The notes under the pieces were generated by a model. It did not search any database, was not told the DNA's origin, and saw nothing but the letters and a program-made list of their open reading frames with translations. The position numbers and the translations under genes are program-made. Positions 23,386 through 32,377 of a stretch of DNA of 34,847 nt are shown here, in pieces. This DNA comes from an uncultured Clostridia bacterium (GTDB lineage Bacteria; Bacillota; Clostridia; Oscillospirales; Acutalibacteraceae). Where the stretch lies: positions 1 through 34,847 of the forward strand of contig CANPXD010000012.1 in assembly GCA_947585615.1 (NCBI GenBank), read 5' to 3'. Numbering within the stretch: position 1 is the stretch's first letter; every line of letters starts with the position of its first letter.

Positions 23386-24903
23386 TTAATCAAAAACGGG
23401 ATACATTCTTCTGAAAGTTGCATTTATATGCCTGTAATAATCGGAGTCAATGGCGTCGATTGTTTGAGCAGTGGTTCGAAAACGCCAGTTTTCATCCGGC
23501 ACTCCCGGAATATTCATTCTCGCGTCGGAACCGAAACCGCACATATCCTGTAAGGAGATTATGGCAACGTTTGAACTGCTTTTCCAAACCGCTTCCGTTA
23601 TTTTGCGGCAGCTTCGGCTCTGATAGCCGCCATCGCCCCAGTTGCTGCCATCAAATCCGACATAGTCAAGGGCAAAACGCCGTTCGGTTTCCGAAGCTTC
23701 CCACAGCCAGCCGAGTATGGTGTTGTTGTCGTGCGTTCCGACATAGCTTATGCTGTTCTGCACGGCATTGTGAGGCAGATGAGACGAATCAGCGTCAGGC
23801 GCAAAGCCGAACTGAACAACTTTCATTCCGGGAAAACCCGTATCCTCAAGCAGGTGGACAACGTCCTCTCCGAAAATGCCGAGGTCTTCGGCGATTATCG
23901 GCGCGTCGGGGAACACCTCAAACACCTTGTTGAATAAATCCATACCCGGTCCTTTTTTCCATTTACCGGTTTTTGCGGTCTCAGATTCGGCAGGCACCTC
24001 CCAATAACTCGCAAAGGCTCTGAAATGGTCTATTCTGACTACATCATAGGTTCTGAGTGCACAGGCGAGCCTTGAAATCCACCATGAATAGTTGTCCTTT
24101 TTCATTGCACTCCAATCATATATCGGGTTACCCCAGAGCTGACCGTTTTCGCTGAAATAATCGGGCGGAACGCCTGCAACCTTTTCGGCGGCAAGCGATT
24201 TTTTGTCGATAAGAAACAGCGACAGATTCGCCCAGACGTCTGCACTGTCCATGGCAACGTAAATCGGCATATCACCGATGACGGCGATGCCTTTTTGATT
24301 GGCATAGTCCTTTATCTCGTACCACTGGGTAAAGAAAATATACTGAACGAATTTCCAGAATTCCGCGCTTTCTTCAGAGTAGGAATGGGATTTTAGGCAG
24401 CCTTCATAGTGAGCGTGCGCAGCGCTCCAGTCATACCAAGGCTTGCCGTTTTCAAGTTCTTTGACAGCCATATAGACGGAGTAATCGGCAAGCCAGCCGT
24501 TTTCAGCCTCAAATTCACGGATTTTTTCTTTTATACTGTCTGTAATATTTAAAAATGCCTTTCTAAGCGTTTCAAGGCGCTTTTCTGCGGCGAACTCATA
24601 TGCTGCCGTATACGGCGAGCCGTTGTAGATATTATTTTTGACATCGTCTTTCGTAATCAGTCCCATATCAAGCAGTCCTTCGGGATTGATAAAAAGATAA
24701 TTTCCGGCAAACGCGCTCGGAGAACAGTAAGGGCTGTTTGAGCCATCGAGCGGATTAAAAGGGAGAACCTGCCAATAGGTAAAGCCCATAACATACAGTT
24801 TATCAATAAAGTTTTTGACTTCTCTGTTGAAAACGCCCACTCCATAGGGAGAAGGCATAGAGCTTATGTGCAAAAGAACACCTGCTCCTCTTTTTTTCAG
24901 CAT
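23386..24903 (-). CDS. malQ: 4-alpha-glucanotransferase (amylomaltase, GH77)
   Basis: 505 residues, typical for bacterial GH77. The ATG at 24903 is preceded by GAGGTGATT and gives the standard start KKRGAGVLLHISSMPSPYG. Catalytic features: VRIDHFRAFASYWEVPA with the nucleophile Asp, APIIAEDLG with the acid/base Glu, and VGTHDNNTILGW with the transition-state Asp. FNPLDGSNSPYCSPSAFAGN is another family block. It transfers alpha-1,4-glucan segments between maltodextrins in the cytoplasm, serving starch or glycogen use. No maltose transporter or phosphorylase is nearby. It is divergent from ilvA across a 261-base gap that holds promoters for both directions. Confidence 0.95.
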   Translation of the reverse strand: MLKKRGAGVLLHISSMPSPYGVGVFNREVKNFIDKLYVMGFTYWQVLPFNPLDGSNSPYCSPSAFAGNYLFINPEGLLDMGLITKDDVKNNIYNGSPYTAAYEFAAEKRLETLRKAFLNITDSIKEKIREFEAENGWLADYSVYMAVKELENGKPWYDWSAAHAHYEGCLKSHSYSEESAEFWKFVQYIFFTQWYEIKDYANQKGIAVIGDMPIYVAMDSADVWANLSLFLIDKKSLAAEKVAGVPPDYFSENGQLWGNPIYDWSAMKKDNYSWWISRLACALRTYDVVRIDHFRAFASYWEVPAESETAKTGKWKKGPGMDLFNKVFEVFPDAPIIAEDLGIFGEDVVHLLEDTGFPGMKVVQFGFAPDADSSHLPHNAVQNSISYVGTHDNNTILGWLWEASETERRFALDYVGFDGSNWGDGGYQSRSCRKITEAVWKSSSNVAIISLQDMCGFGSDARMNIPGVPDENWRFRTTAQTIDAIDSDYYRHINATFRRMYPVFD

Positions 24904-24920
24904 GGAATCACCTCTAAAAA

Positions 24921-24949
24921 ATTTTACCACTCCCCAACGGTAATTGCAA
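24921..24949 (-). promoter_or_regulatory. Possible promoter for malQ
   Basis: On the - strand TTGCAA (24949-24944) and TAAAAT (24926-24921) are 17 bases apart. The -10 is close to the start codon, leaving a leader so short that the ribosome site would be at its very 5' end, which lowers confidence. Confidence 0.3.
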
Positions 24950-25104
24950 CAACGGGATTCTATATTTTTACATTTACTTTAAATATTCAAATAGATTTAT
25001 TCATTTTGCAGGTTTACAATAAATCATTAACAAATCTGCAAAGCGTTGATTTTGACAAAAATAAGCTAAATATTTGTGTCAGCTTGCTGTTGTGCGGAGC
25101 AGAT

Positions 25105-25133
25105 TTGACAAATAAGATAATTCGTATTAAAAT
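25105..25133 (+). promoter_or_regulatory. Promoter for ilvA-ridA
   Basis: TTGACA (25105-25110), a perfect -35, and TAAAAT (25128-25133) are 17 bases apart. The start codon lies 31 bases further on, so the leader is too short for a T-box or attenuator. Confidence 0.72.
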
Positions 25134-25164
25134 AACACAAAAAATCAGTTGGAAGGCGAGAAAA

Positions 25165-26364
25165 ATGCTTACACTTGACAAGGTCTACAAGGCATCTCGT
25201 GTACTAAAAGAAATGATACGCGAGACGGATATGATTTATGCTCCGAACATCGGAAAGGGAGCAAATATCTATCTTAAAACAGAAAATCTTCAGGTTACGG
25301 GTTCTTTCAAAATCAGAGGCTCTTATTATAAAATAAGCTGTCTTACCGAGGAAGAAAGGAAAAAAGGCGTTGTTGCCTGCTCTGCGGGAAATCATGCGCA
25401 GGGTGTGGCGCTTGCGGCGACGAAAAGCGGAATAAAAAGTCTGATTTGTCTGCCGGACGGCGCGCCGATTTCAAAAATTGAGGCAACAAAACGCTATGGC
25501 GCTGAAGTTTGCTTAGTTAAAGGTGTTTATGACGACGCATATAACAAGGCAATCGAACTGAGAGACAAAAAGGGTTATACGTTTATACACCCATTTAATG
25601 ATACAGACGTCATTGCCGGACAGGGAACGATCGGTCTGGAAATTCTTGATCAGCTTCCCGAGACGGACGTTGTTGTTGTGCCGATTGGCGGAGGCGGACT
25701 TATTGCCGGCGTTGCCTATACGATTAAGCAGATTAATCCCGCTTGCAAGGTTTACGGTGTTCAGGCGTCGGGGGCGCCGAGCATGGAGAAGTCTGTCCTT
25801 GACGGTGAAATTGAAACCCTCTCAAAGGTGCAGACTATTGCCGATGGCATTGCCGTTAAAACGCCCGGAGATATTACTTATGATTTGGTTACAAAATATG
25901 TTGACGGGATTGTTACCGTTTCCGATGATGAAATCGCTCTGGCAATACTTACGCTTCTTGAGCAGCAGAAGCTGATAGCGGAGGGCGCGGGAGCAGTCCC
26001 CGTAGCCGCTGTGCTTGCGGGAAGAATTCCGGATATAGACGGGAAAAACGTATGCTGTCTTGTTTCGGGCGGAAACATTGATGTTACAATTCTTTCAAGA
26101 GTCATTGAGCGCGGACTGAAAATGAGCGGAAGAACGGCAAACATAACGATTGCTCTTTCGGATAAACCGGGTCAGCTCTCTGACGTTTCAAGCATTATTG
26201 CTTCAACGGGAGCAAATGTAACAAGCATTAATTATGACAGCACGGATCTTGATATGAATATTACCGATTGTTATTTGCGCATAGGCGTGGAAACAAGAGA
26301 TTATGCCCATGTTGTTTCAATCAGGCAGTCTCTTAAAGAAGCGGGCTTTGAGGTTTGTGACTGA
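25165..26364 (+). CDS. ilvA: Threonine ammonia-lyase (threonine dehydratase) with ACT domain
   Basis: 399 residues. A fold-type II PLP enzyme: TGSFKIRGSYYK holds the PLP Lys49, SAGNHAQGVA the cofactor-phosphate region, and PIGGGGLIAGVA (174-184) the glycine loop. Residues about 325-399 (RTANITIALSDKPGQLSDV onward) form one ACT domain, giving the medium form found in many Firmicutes, which may be regulated by an amino acid. It turns threonine into 2-oxobutanoate and ammonia, feeding isoleucine synthesis or propionate formation. ATG 25165 is chosen because AAGGCGAG lies just upstream and the protein then has the standard N-terminus; a longer in-frame reading would run back through the promoter. 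ridA follows 21 bases downstream. Confidence 0.94.
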   Translation: MLTLDKVYKASRVLKEMIRETDMIYAPNIGKGANIYLKTENLQVTGSFKIRGSYYKISCLTEEERKKGVVACSAGNHAQGVALAATKSGIKSLICLPDGAPISKIEATKRYGAEVCLVKGVYDDAYNKAIELRDKKGYTFIHPFNDTDVIAGQGTIGLEILDQLPETDVVVVPIGGGGLIAGVAYTIKQINPACKVYGVQASGAPSMEKSVLDGEIETLSKVQTIADGIAVKTPGDITYDLVTKYVDGIVTVSDDEIALAILTLLEQQKLIAEGAGAVPVAAVLAGRIPDIDGKNVCCLVSGGNIDVTILSRVIERGLKMSGRTANITIALSDKPGQLSDVSSIIASTGANVTSINYDSTDLDMNITDCYLRIGVETRDYAHVVSIRQSLKEAGFEVCD

Positions 26365-26385
26365 CAGAGAAAAGGAGTTTTCATT

Positions 26386-26757
26386 ATGGATTATGTATCA
26401 ACAAAAAACGCGCCTGACGCAATCGGACCTTATAGTCAGGCGGTAAAGGCAAACGGCTTTCTTTTTACAAGCGGGCAGATTGCAATCAATCCTGCTACAA
26501 ACTGCGTTGAAGCCGAGACAATCGAGGAACAGACCGTTCAGGTGTGCGATAACCTCCGCGCAGTATGCGAGGCGGCGGGAACAAGCCTGGAAAAGACTGT
26601 TAAAACGGTGTGTTTTCTTGCGGACATAAACGATTTTGCGGCGTTCAATGAAGTGTACGGCAGATATTTTACAGGCAAACCCGCAAGAAGCTGTGTTGCG
26701 GTAAAGGCTCTGCCCAAGGGCGTTTTGTGCGAAGTGGAGCTTATTGCCGAGCTATAA
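26386..26757 (+). CDS. ridA: RidA family reactive-intermediate (enamine/imine) deaminase
   Basis: 123 residues, the standard size of RidA/YjgF proteins. Family landmarks: NAPDAIGPYSQAV at the start, FTSGQIAINP, KTVCFLADINDFAAFNEVY, and KPARSCVAVKALPKG with Arg101 and CEVELIA with Glu116, matching the Arg105 and Glu120 that handle the imine in the E. coli protein. It hydrolyses the reactive 2-aminocrotonate or 2-aminoacrylate released by threonine/serine dehydratases, so its place 21 bases after ilvA is exactly where it is needed. ATG 26386 has AAAGGAG upstream. A terminator follows the gene. Confidence 0.96.
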   Translation: MDYVSTKNAPDAIGPYSQAVKANGFLFTSGQIAINPATNCVEAETIEEQTVQVCDNLRAVCEAAGTSLEKTVKTVCFLADINDFAAFNEVYGRYFTGKPARSCVAVKALPKGVLCEVELIAEL

Positions 26758-26774
26758 AAAATTGGTTCTGAAAT

Positions 26775-26814
26775 AAATGTTGGGGTAAAGGAATGACCTC
26801 AACATTTATTTTTT
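26775..26814 (+). terminator. Terminator after ridA
   Basis: AAATGTTGGGGT (26775-26786) pairs with ACCTCAACATTT (26796-26807) with one G-U pair, followed by ATTTTTTT. It starts 17 bases after the ridA stop. Confidence 0.9.
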
Positions 26815-27041
26815 AGGATAAAAAAAGGGAGACATATTCCGAAAAACCATTAAAATAAAGCCAATGAAAACCAAACTGAATGGAGCGGAGAATATGCCCG
26901 GAAAGATTCCATTGTCAATTCCTGCTCACAACACATTACAAATGTTTTACCGAAGACTGAAGCAACAGAATCAAAGTACGTAAAAAAATGCTTACGGTTA
27001 CAGAGGTTTGAACGTTTCAGAAAAAAGTGCATATACGCAGA
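26815..27041. other. Intergenic stretch with no supported gene
   Basis: About 225 bases between the ridA terminator and the htrA terminator. A 39-codon + strand frame from 26864 and a 70-codon - strand frame ending at 26850 exist, but neither has a convincing ribosome binding site or recognisable protein, and the - strand frame begins inside the terminator stem. It may be a decayed gene or spacer. Confidence 0.4.
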
Positions 27042-27073
27042 AAACCGAACAGTTGAATCCAACTGTTCGGTTT
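27041..27073 (-). terminator. Terminator of the response regulator-kinase-htrA operon
   Basis: A perfect 14-base stem, AAACCGAACAGTTG (27042-27055) with CAACTGTTCGGTTT (27060-27073), and a four-base loop. On the - strand the stem ends in TTTT. It lies about 65 bases past the htrA stop. Confidence 0.82.
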
Positions 27074-27137
27074 CGTATCTCGTCCTTTATTGCTTCACTC
27101 TATTCCTACATCGGACATTGAGCCTATGATTCATTCA

Positions 27138-28625
27138 TCAGCCTTTTGATTCTATCAGTACACAATCTATTTCAAACGTGTCGATATTGTTGTTTTCAAT
27201 TCGGGCAATGGTAAGCTTGACCGTGTCTCCCGGTTTGCTTTCCGCAAGAACGGAGGTCATAACGTCTGTCGAAGTCATCGTATTTCCGTTTACGGAAACA
27301 ATCATATCGTATTCACGGATTCCCTTATTTGCGAGGTCGGATTCTGCGTCTACATTGTTGATGACCATTGTTCCGTTTGCATTCTCAAAGCCCAGCTTTG
27401 CGAGCGCGGATAAAATTGCCTCCGAATTTGAATAGGTGGAAATGCTCTTATAGGTTATTCCGAGCTTTGCCCTGCCCTCAACATATCCTACGCGGATAAG
27501 GCTGTTTGCGGTTTCAACGGCAGTGTTGCTCGGAACGGCGAAGCCCATTCCCTCATACTCTGTAGAAGCAATTTTCGAGGAGTTTACGCCGATAACCTGA
27601 CCGTTCATATTGAACAGAGCGCCGCCGCTGTTTCCGGGATTAATTGCGGCGTCAATCTGTATACATTCGGTATTGTAGCCGATTGTGGAGGAAATCGGTC
27701 TTGCAAGCGCCGAAACAAATCCGCTTGTGATACTGTTCATAAATTGGAGACCTCCGGGACAGCCGATTGCCACAACCTGTTCTCCAAGAACCGTTGAATC
27801 CGAGTTTGCAAATTTTGCAACCTGTAGACCGGTTGTGTTTATGGAGAGAACGCCGATGTCTGTCTGAGCGTCGTATCCTACCATAAAGGCATCGTATTCC
27901 GTGCCGTCGTTCATTGTGATTTTAAAGCTTGATCCCTCGCTTATAACATGAGCACAGGTGAGGATGTATGTTTTGCCCGAATCCTCAAGCATAACGATTC
28001 CCGAACCTTCACCGGAGGCAACCTCATTGTCACTGTTGTTGCCCTGCTGGTTCTGACCGTAGCCATAGCTGTAAAAATTACTGTAGCTGTTTGCCTGCTT
28101 GTATACGGTTATTCCTACGCAGGAATCTATAAAGTTTTCCGCAATTCCCGCAACGGTGTATTTTCCGTCAGTGTCTTTTGAATCCACCGCACCCTGATCC
28201 TCAACAGTGACCTGTGCGGAAGAGTTATTATTGGAATGATTGCCGTCGTCGGTTTTTTTATTTGATGGTACCTTCCCGGTTGCCGCGGCATAAATTCCGA
28301 TAAGCGAAATAATAAGGCAGATGGCAAATACAATGACAAGCGTGGTTACAACTTTGTTTTTTTTCTTTTTTACCGGGGGATTTCCAAAGCCTGTGTTTTC
28401 CTGAAATGACGCAGATGTGCTGTCAGATGGAGAACGGTAATCATTGCTCTGCGGAGGAGTATAATACGAAGTGCGCTGATACGGATTTTGACCGCCCTGA
28501 CCGCTGTCACTCTGATTGCTATAGGCGTAGTGGTAAGTTGTGTTTTCTTCTGTGCTTTTGGAGGAATTATCAGCTTTTGCGGAATTTGGATCGTAGTATT
28601 CCTCGTTGTTGTCAAATTCATTCAT
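27138..28625 (-). CDS. HtrA/DegP-like membrane-anchored serine protease with PDZ domain
   Basis: 495 residues. The first 90 residues are a polar, Ser/Asn/Gln-rich cytoplasmic tail, followed by one membrane helix at about 91-115 (KVVTTLVIVFAICLIISLIG) that anchors the protease outside. The trypsin-like domain has the triad His226 (TCAHVISEG), Asp256 (AQTDIGVLSI) and Ser333 (NPGNSGGALFN). A PDZ domain covers about residues 390-490 (LANKGIREYDMIVSVNG). Such proteins degrade or refold misfolded exported proteins. The ATG at 28625 has AAAGGAG upstream and overlaps the stop of the histidine kinase gene by 4 bases, so protease production is coupled to the two-component genes, as in the CssRS-HtrA logic of Bacillus. 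Confidence 0.93.
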   Translation of the reverse strand: MNEFDNNEEYYDPNSAKADNSSKSTEENTTYHYAYSNQSDSGQGGQNPYQRTSYYTPPQSNDYRSPSDSTSASFQENTGFGNPPVKKKKNKVVTTLVIVFAICLIISLIGIYAAATGKVPSNKKTDDGNHSNNNSSAQVTVEDQGAVDSKDTDGKYTVAGIAENFIDSCVGITVYKQANSYSNFYSYGYGQNQQGNNSDNEVASGEGSGIVMLEDSGKTYILTCAHVISEGSSFKITMNDGTEYDAFMVGYDAQTDIGVLSINTTGLQVAKFANSDSTVLGEQVVAIGCPGGLQFMNSITSGFVSALARPISSTIGYNTECIQIDAAINPGNSGGALFNMNGQVIGVNSSKIASTEYEGMGFAVPSNTAVETANSLIRVGYVEGRAKLGITYKSISTYSNSEAILSALAKLGFENANGTMVINNVDAESDLANKGIREYDMIVSVNGNTMTSTDVMTSVLAESKPGDTVKLTIARIENNNIDTFEIDCVLIESKG

Positions 28626-30166
28626 ATCTGTTTTTTCTCCTTTTTATATATAGGACTGAACTGCTTCGGAAGATTGAATATGAATTCGGCAGTGTCCTCA
28701 CTGTCGCTCTTAGCAACAACTCTTCCGCCGTGCATTTCAATCATAAGTTTAACAATATAAAGACCGAGTCCCGCACCCTTTGAATCGAGGCTTCTGCTTT
28801 TATCTACCTTATAAAAACGCTCAAAAACTCTCGAAAGTTCCTCGGCTTTAATGCCGGTACCGCTGTTTTTAATGCTTACTTCAATGCCGGAGGTGCGCTC
28901 TGTGAGCCGGACTTCTATATAACCGCCGTCATTTGTGAATTTGACGGCGTTGTCAAACAAATTATATACAGCCTGATAAATCATATCGGGATCTGCGACG
29001 ATGTATACAGGCTTGAAATCGTCAAGACCTTTTATTTCAATATTTTTGCTTTCAATTTTCTGCTCAAAGGTCAGAAGTATGTGGATGATCTGGTCTGATA
29101 TATCGTAATTTGACGGCTTCATTTCAAGATCTCCGCTCTCTATTTTGCTCATATTGAGCATGGAGACAACGAGCCTTGAAAGACGGCGTACCTCAGTGCT
29201 TACTATTTCAAGATAGTAATCTTGCTTTTCACGGGGGATCGTACCGTCAAGAATCCCATCTATAAAGCCCGCAATTGAGGTCATAGGCGTTTTAAGCTCA
29301 TGGGAAACATTTGAAACAAAACTCCTGCGCGAGCTTTCAAGTACGTCGAGCGCGTCTGCCATATCGTTGAACGCTCTTCCGAGATCGGCAAGCTCGTCTC
29401 TGCCGTTTATTTTAACTCTGTAAGAGAAATCTCCAATCGCAAACTGCTTTGCCGCCGAACTCATCTGCTGAAGAGGCGTCACCATTTTCTTTGTTAAGTA
29501 GTATATACATAAAAATGCAAAAATAAGGCAGAAAAATGCGGCTATTATGAAGATTCTCAAAAAATTAAGAACAAGCGACTGCACACCCGTGTTTGTCAAA
29601 GCAAAAACAGAGCCTATAATGTATCCGTTTGATATAATCGGACGGCCCACGACAAAATACTGTCGGTCAAGAATTCCTGTTTTTGCAACAATTTCTCCTT
29701 GCTGATACACAGATGAAAGTATATAGTTGCTCATACTCATATTATCATGCTTTGAGCAGGTGAAGAATCCGCCGTACAGGGGAGAAGTGCCTGCTCTCTC
29801 ACTGCACAGTATCACACTTCCCTCAACGTCGCAGATAAATACGTCTGCGTCTATAGACTGGGAAACGGTTGCAAGCGTTTCGCAGATGAGTTCTTTTTCA
29901 ACACTGTAGGTTTTGTTCATATCCTGAACGATCATCGTGCTTTCAACCGTGCCGGCTATTGAGGCGGTGTTTTCACGCAGCAGGCGTGTACGTTCATTTT
30001 CGGAATAATTGTTTATAAGTATAAAAAGAGATGTTCCGAGAACGGTGAGCAGCGTTAGAAAAATCGCGGCAAACAGAATAAAATATTTTGTAAATATATT
30101 TGTTCTCATCAGGACAAGATCTGAAAAATAATTTTTGACAGACCTGAATTTATCCTTAATTGCCAT
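28622..30166 (-). CDS. Membrane sensor histidine kinase
   Basis: 514 residues. Membrane helix 1 at about 26-51, an extracytoplasmic sensor region of about 150 residues with several Cys (CDVEGSVILCSE, FFTCSKHD), helix 2 at about 201-224, and HAMP at 225-277. The dimerisation box FVSNVSHELKTPMTSIAGF holds phospho-acceptor His289. The ATPase domain shows the N-box YNLFDNAVKFTND, then SGTGI and GAGLGLYIVK. It phosphorylates the response regulator encoded 5 bases upstream. The extracytoplasmic part folds like a dCACHE/PAS-type sensor in many homologues, but this cannot be confirmed by eye. The next gene encodes an HtrA protease, suggesting it senses envelope stress. Confidence 0.94.
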   Translation of the reverse strand: MAIKDKFRSVKNYFSDLVLMRTNIFTKYFILFAAIFLTLLTVLGTSLFILINNYSENERTRLLRENTASIAGTVESTMIVQDMNKTYSVEKELICETLATVSQSIDADVFICDVEGSVILCSERAGTSPLYGGFFTCSKHDNMSMSNYILSSVYQQGEIVAKTGILDRQYFVVGRPIISNGYIIGSVFALTNTGVQSLVLNFLRIFIIAAFFCLIFAFLCIYYLTKKMVTPLQQMSSAAKQFAIGDFSYRVKINGRDELADLGRAFNDMADALDVLESSRRSFVSNVSHELKTPMTSIAGFIDGILDGTIPREKQDYYLEIVSTEVRRLSRLVVSMLNMSKIESGDLEMKPSNYDISDQIIHILLTFEQKIESKNIEIKGLDDFKPVYIVADPDMIYQAVYNLFDNAVKFTNDGGYIEVRLTERTSGIEVSIKNSGTGIKAEELSRVFERFYKVDKSRSLDSKGAGLGLYIVKLMIEMHGGRVVAKSDSEDTAEFIFNLPKQFSPIYKKEKKQI

Positions 30167-30171
30167 TATCC

Positions 30172-30867
30172 TTAATCCTTGGTTTCAAATTTATAGCCTA
30201 CGCCCCAAACGGTTTTCAGTGCCCATTTATCCGAAACGCCCTCAAGCTTTTCACGAAGGCGCTTAACGTGAACGTCAACCGTTCTTGAATCGCCGTAATA
30301 GTCGAAGCCCCAGACCTCGTCAAGAAGCTGATCTCTTGTGTAAACTCTGTTCGGGTTTGACGCGAAGTGATATATAAGCTCAAGCTCTTTCGGCGGAGTG
30401 TCTATCGTAACGCCGTTTACTTTGAGTTCATAGTTTACGATGTTTATCTCCAGTTTATCATAGACAACCGTTTTCTTTTCTTCGCCCGCGTTGTCACCCT
30501 CGCCCTTTGTTCGGCGCAGAACAGCCTTGATACGAGCCATAACTTCTTTTGCTTCAAACGGCTTTGTAACATAATCGTCCGCGCCAAGCTCAAGTCCGAG
30601 TACCTTGTCAAAGGTTTCGCCTTTTGCGGTAAGCATTATAATCGGAGCGGATGAGGTTTTGCGTATTTCACGGCACACCTGCCAGCCGTCCATTTTGGGC
30701 AGCATAATATCAAGCAGAATAAGGTCGGGCGATTTCGCCGAAAATGTGTCAACGGCAGACTGCCCGTCGTTCGCAACGAAAACCGTGTAGTTTTCGTTCT
30801 CAAGATACAGCTTGAGTAATTCGCAGATGTGAAGATCATCGTCAACGACAAGTATTTTATTGCTCAT
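30172..30867 (-). CDS. OmpR/PhoB-family response regulator
   Basis: 231 residues. The receiver domain (1-120) has the acidic pair in VVDDD, phospho-acceptor Asp53 in LLDIMLPKMDG, the conserved Thr in MLTAKG, and Lys in VTKPFEAKEV. The C-terminal winged helix (about 135-229) includes PKELELIYHFASNPNRVYTRDQLLDEVWG and DSRTVDVHVKRLREKL, the OmpR/PhoB DNA-binding pattern. ATG 30867 has AAAGGAG upstream. It is the first gene of a - strand operon with the kinase and htrA. The 141-base region upstream is AT-rich with a small ATCGGG/CCCGAT hairpin in the leader, but no promoter stands out clearly. Target genes other than its own operon are unknown. Confidence 0.95.
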   Translation of the reverse strand: MSNKILVVDDDLHICELLKLYLENENYTVFVANDGQSAVDTFSAKSPDLILLDIMLPKMDGWQVCREIRKTSSAPIIMLTAKGETFDKVLGLELGADDYVTKPFEAKEVMARIKAVLRRTKGEGDNAGEEKKTVVYDKLEINIVNYELKVNGVTIDTPPKELELIYHFASNPNRVYTRDQLLDEVWGFDYYGDSRTVDVHVKRLREKLEGVSDKWALKTVWGVGYKFETKD

Positions 30868-31008
30868 ATTTTTCTCCTTTACCAGCGGCGGCTATATCGG
30901 GAGTTTATTTCTGCCCGATGATATTTACCTTACCACGCTTTTTTGTTTTTATTTTGTTTTTTTAATTAACAATCGGTAAAATTTGTGAAGATTTTTTTAA
31001 TTATTTAT

Positions 31009-32241
31009 TTACCATTCTTTACCGCGCTTTTCGGCGCTCTCGACAAAATCAATCAGCTGCTTTGCACATCTCGGCGACCTGCCGCCCTTCTTTGCTGCCC
31101 ATTGCTCCGCCACGAGATGCAGCTTGTTTCTGTCCGCAATGAGTTTTCTGTCTGCCGCGATTTTATCAACTATATCAAGGTAGTCTCTTTTGTCGGGATT
31201 TACAAAGGTTATTGAAAGACCGAAACGGTCCGACAGACTTAACTGCTCCTGCATAATGTCGTTCCTGTTTATGTCGTTTTCACGGTCTGAAAAGCTTTCC
31301 TTAATTAAATGACGGCGGTTTGAGGTTGCGTAAATGAGCGTGTTGTGCTTTTTTCCCGAAAGGCTTCCCTCAAGCGCCGCTTTCAGTTCTCCGAAGGAGT
31401 TGTCAAGGTAATCAAAGCTGAGATCGTCAATAAATATGATGAATTTCATCGGACTGTCCGAAAGAATTTCACGTATCAGCGTGAGGTCGGGTATGTCGCC
31501 CTTTGAAATTTCAATCATTCGGAGTCCCTTGTCTGCATATTCATTTAAAACGGCGTGAACGGTGGAGCTTTTCCCCGTGCCTCTGTCGCCGTAGAGAAGA
31601 ACGTTGTTTGCAGGGTAGCCGTGGACAAAGCTTTCGGTATTGTCCACAACTTTCTGCCGCTGCATCTCGTAGTTCTTTAAATCGGTAAGCCGAATCGTAT
31701 CGGTTGCCGAGATCGGAAACAGCTCGTGGTTTCTCCACGAAAACGCCTTGTATTTGGCAAACATTCCGTATCCGTTTGTTTTGTAATATTCCGAAAGGCT
31801 GTCAAGCTGACTGTTCCAGCCCTCTTTCAGAGGATAAACGGCTTTTCCGTTTTCCCATTTTGGCATTGTGGAAAGAATTTTTTTCAAAGCTTCATCCGAA
31901 ACGTCTGAAAGGATATCTTTCGGAGTAACGCTTGAAATTGCTTCAAGCTTCATAAGATCGCTTTTTACGCCGTCCAGCACCGACCGCGATAGCCGGTCTG
32001 CCTTTCCTGCCGCAGACGCCTTTGTAAAAATGTTGTCGTCAGTCAGGATTAGGCGTGAAATATATTCTTTTAATGAGCCGTGCTTTGAAACAAGGTTGAA
32101 AAATACACTCTGCTTTTTTAAAACGTCCTCACCATTTGTACTGGACAGCAAATCAAGAAGAGCGGCAATAACGCTTTCTTCTTTCAGGTCGTATATACAT
32201 AGCGATTCAATATAGTATCTTAGTTTAACGGCATTGTTCAT
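31009..32241 (-). CDS. DUF815-family AAA+ ATPase
   Basis: 410 residues. The C-terminal two thirds form a P-loop ATPase: Walker A LLYGDRGTGKSSTVHA (about 215-230), Walker B FIIFIDDLSFD, and a sensor-like LIYATSNRRHL, followed by a lid region (DRFGLSITFVNPDKRDYLDIV). This matches the DUF815 family of AAA+ proteins. The N-terminal 200 residues are helical and specific to the family. No precise biochemical function is established for DUF815; it is common in Firmicutes and Proteobacteria as a stand-alone gene. The ATG at 32241 has only a weak GAGAA ribosome site. It is divergent to ilvC across 196 bases and shares the strand of the two-component operon. Confidence 0.88.
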   Translation of the reverse strand: MNNAVKLRYYIESLCIYDLKEESVIAALLDLLSSTNGEDVLKKQSVFFNLVSKHGSLKEYISRLILTDDNIFTKASAAGKADRLSRSVLDGVKSDLMKLEAISSVTPKDILSDVSDEALKKILSTMPKWENGKAVYPLKEGWNSQLDSLSEYYKTNGYGMFAKYKAFSWRNHELFPISATDTIRLTDLKNYEMQRQKVVDNTESFVHGYPANNVLLYGDRGTGKSSTVHAVLNEYADKGLRMIEISKGDIPDLTLIREILSDSPMKFIIFIDDLSFDYLDNSFGELKAALEGSLSGKKHNTLIYATSNRRHLIKESFSDRENDINRNDIMQEQLSLSDRFGLSITFVNPDKRDYLDIVDKIAADRKLIADRNKLHLVAEQWAAKKGGRSPRCAKQLIDFVESAEKRGKEW

Positions 32242-32342
32242 TTTACGATTCTCTTTTTCAGTAATGGTTTAGATAGTTATATTTTATATAATTTTACTAC
32301 TAATAAAGCAATTTTACAAGTAATTATGAATAAAAAAACGGC

Positions 32343-32371
32343 TTGACGAATGGGATTAATAGTAATATAAT
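32343..32371 (+). promoter_or_regulatory. Promoter for ilvC
   Basis: TTGACG (32343-32348) and a perfect TATAAT (32366-32371) lie 17 bases apart. A leader of about 60 bases precedes the ilvC ATG, too short for a T-box. Confidence 0.8.
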
Positions 32372-32377
32372 ATTATC

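Noticed and set aside
24904-25164. T-box or riboswitch before ilvA
   Set aside because: The good promoter at 25105-25133 leaves a leader of only about 25 bases, and no T-box sequence is seen.
26850-27062. - strand frame of 70 codons between ridA and htrA
   Set aside because: Its start lies within the 14-bp terminator stem, and no family or ribosome site is visible.
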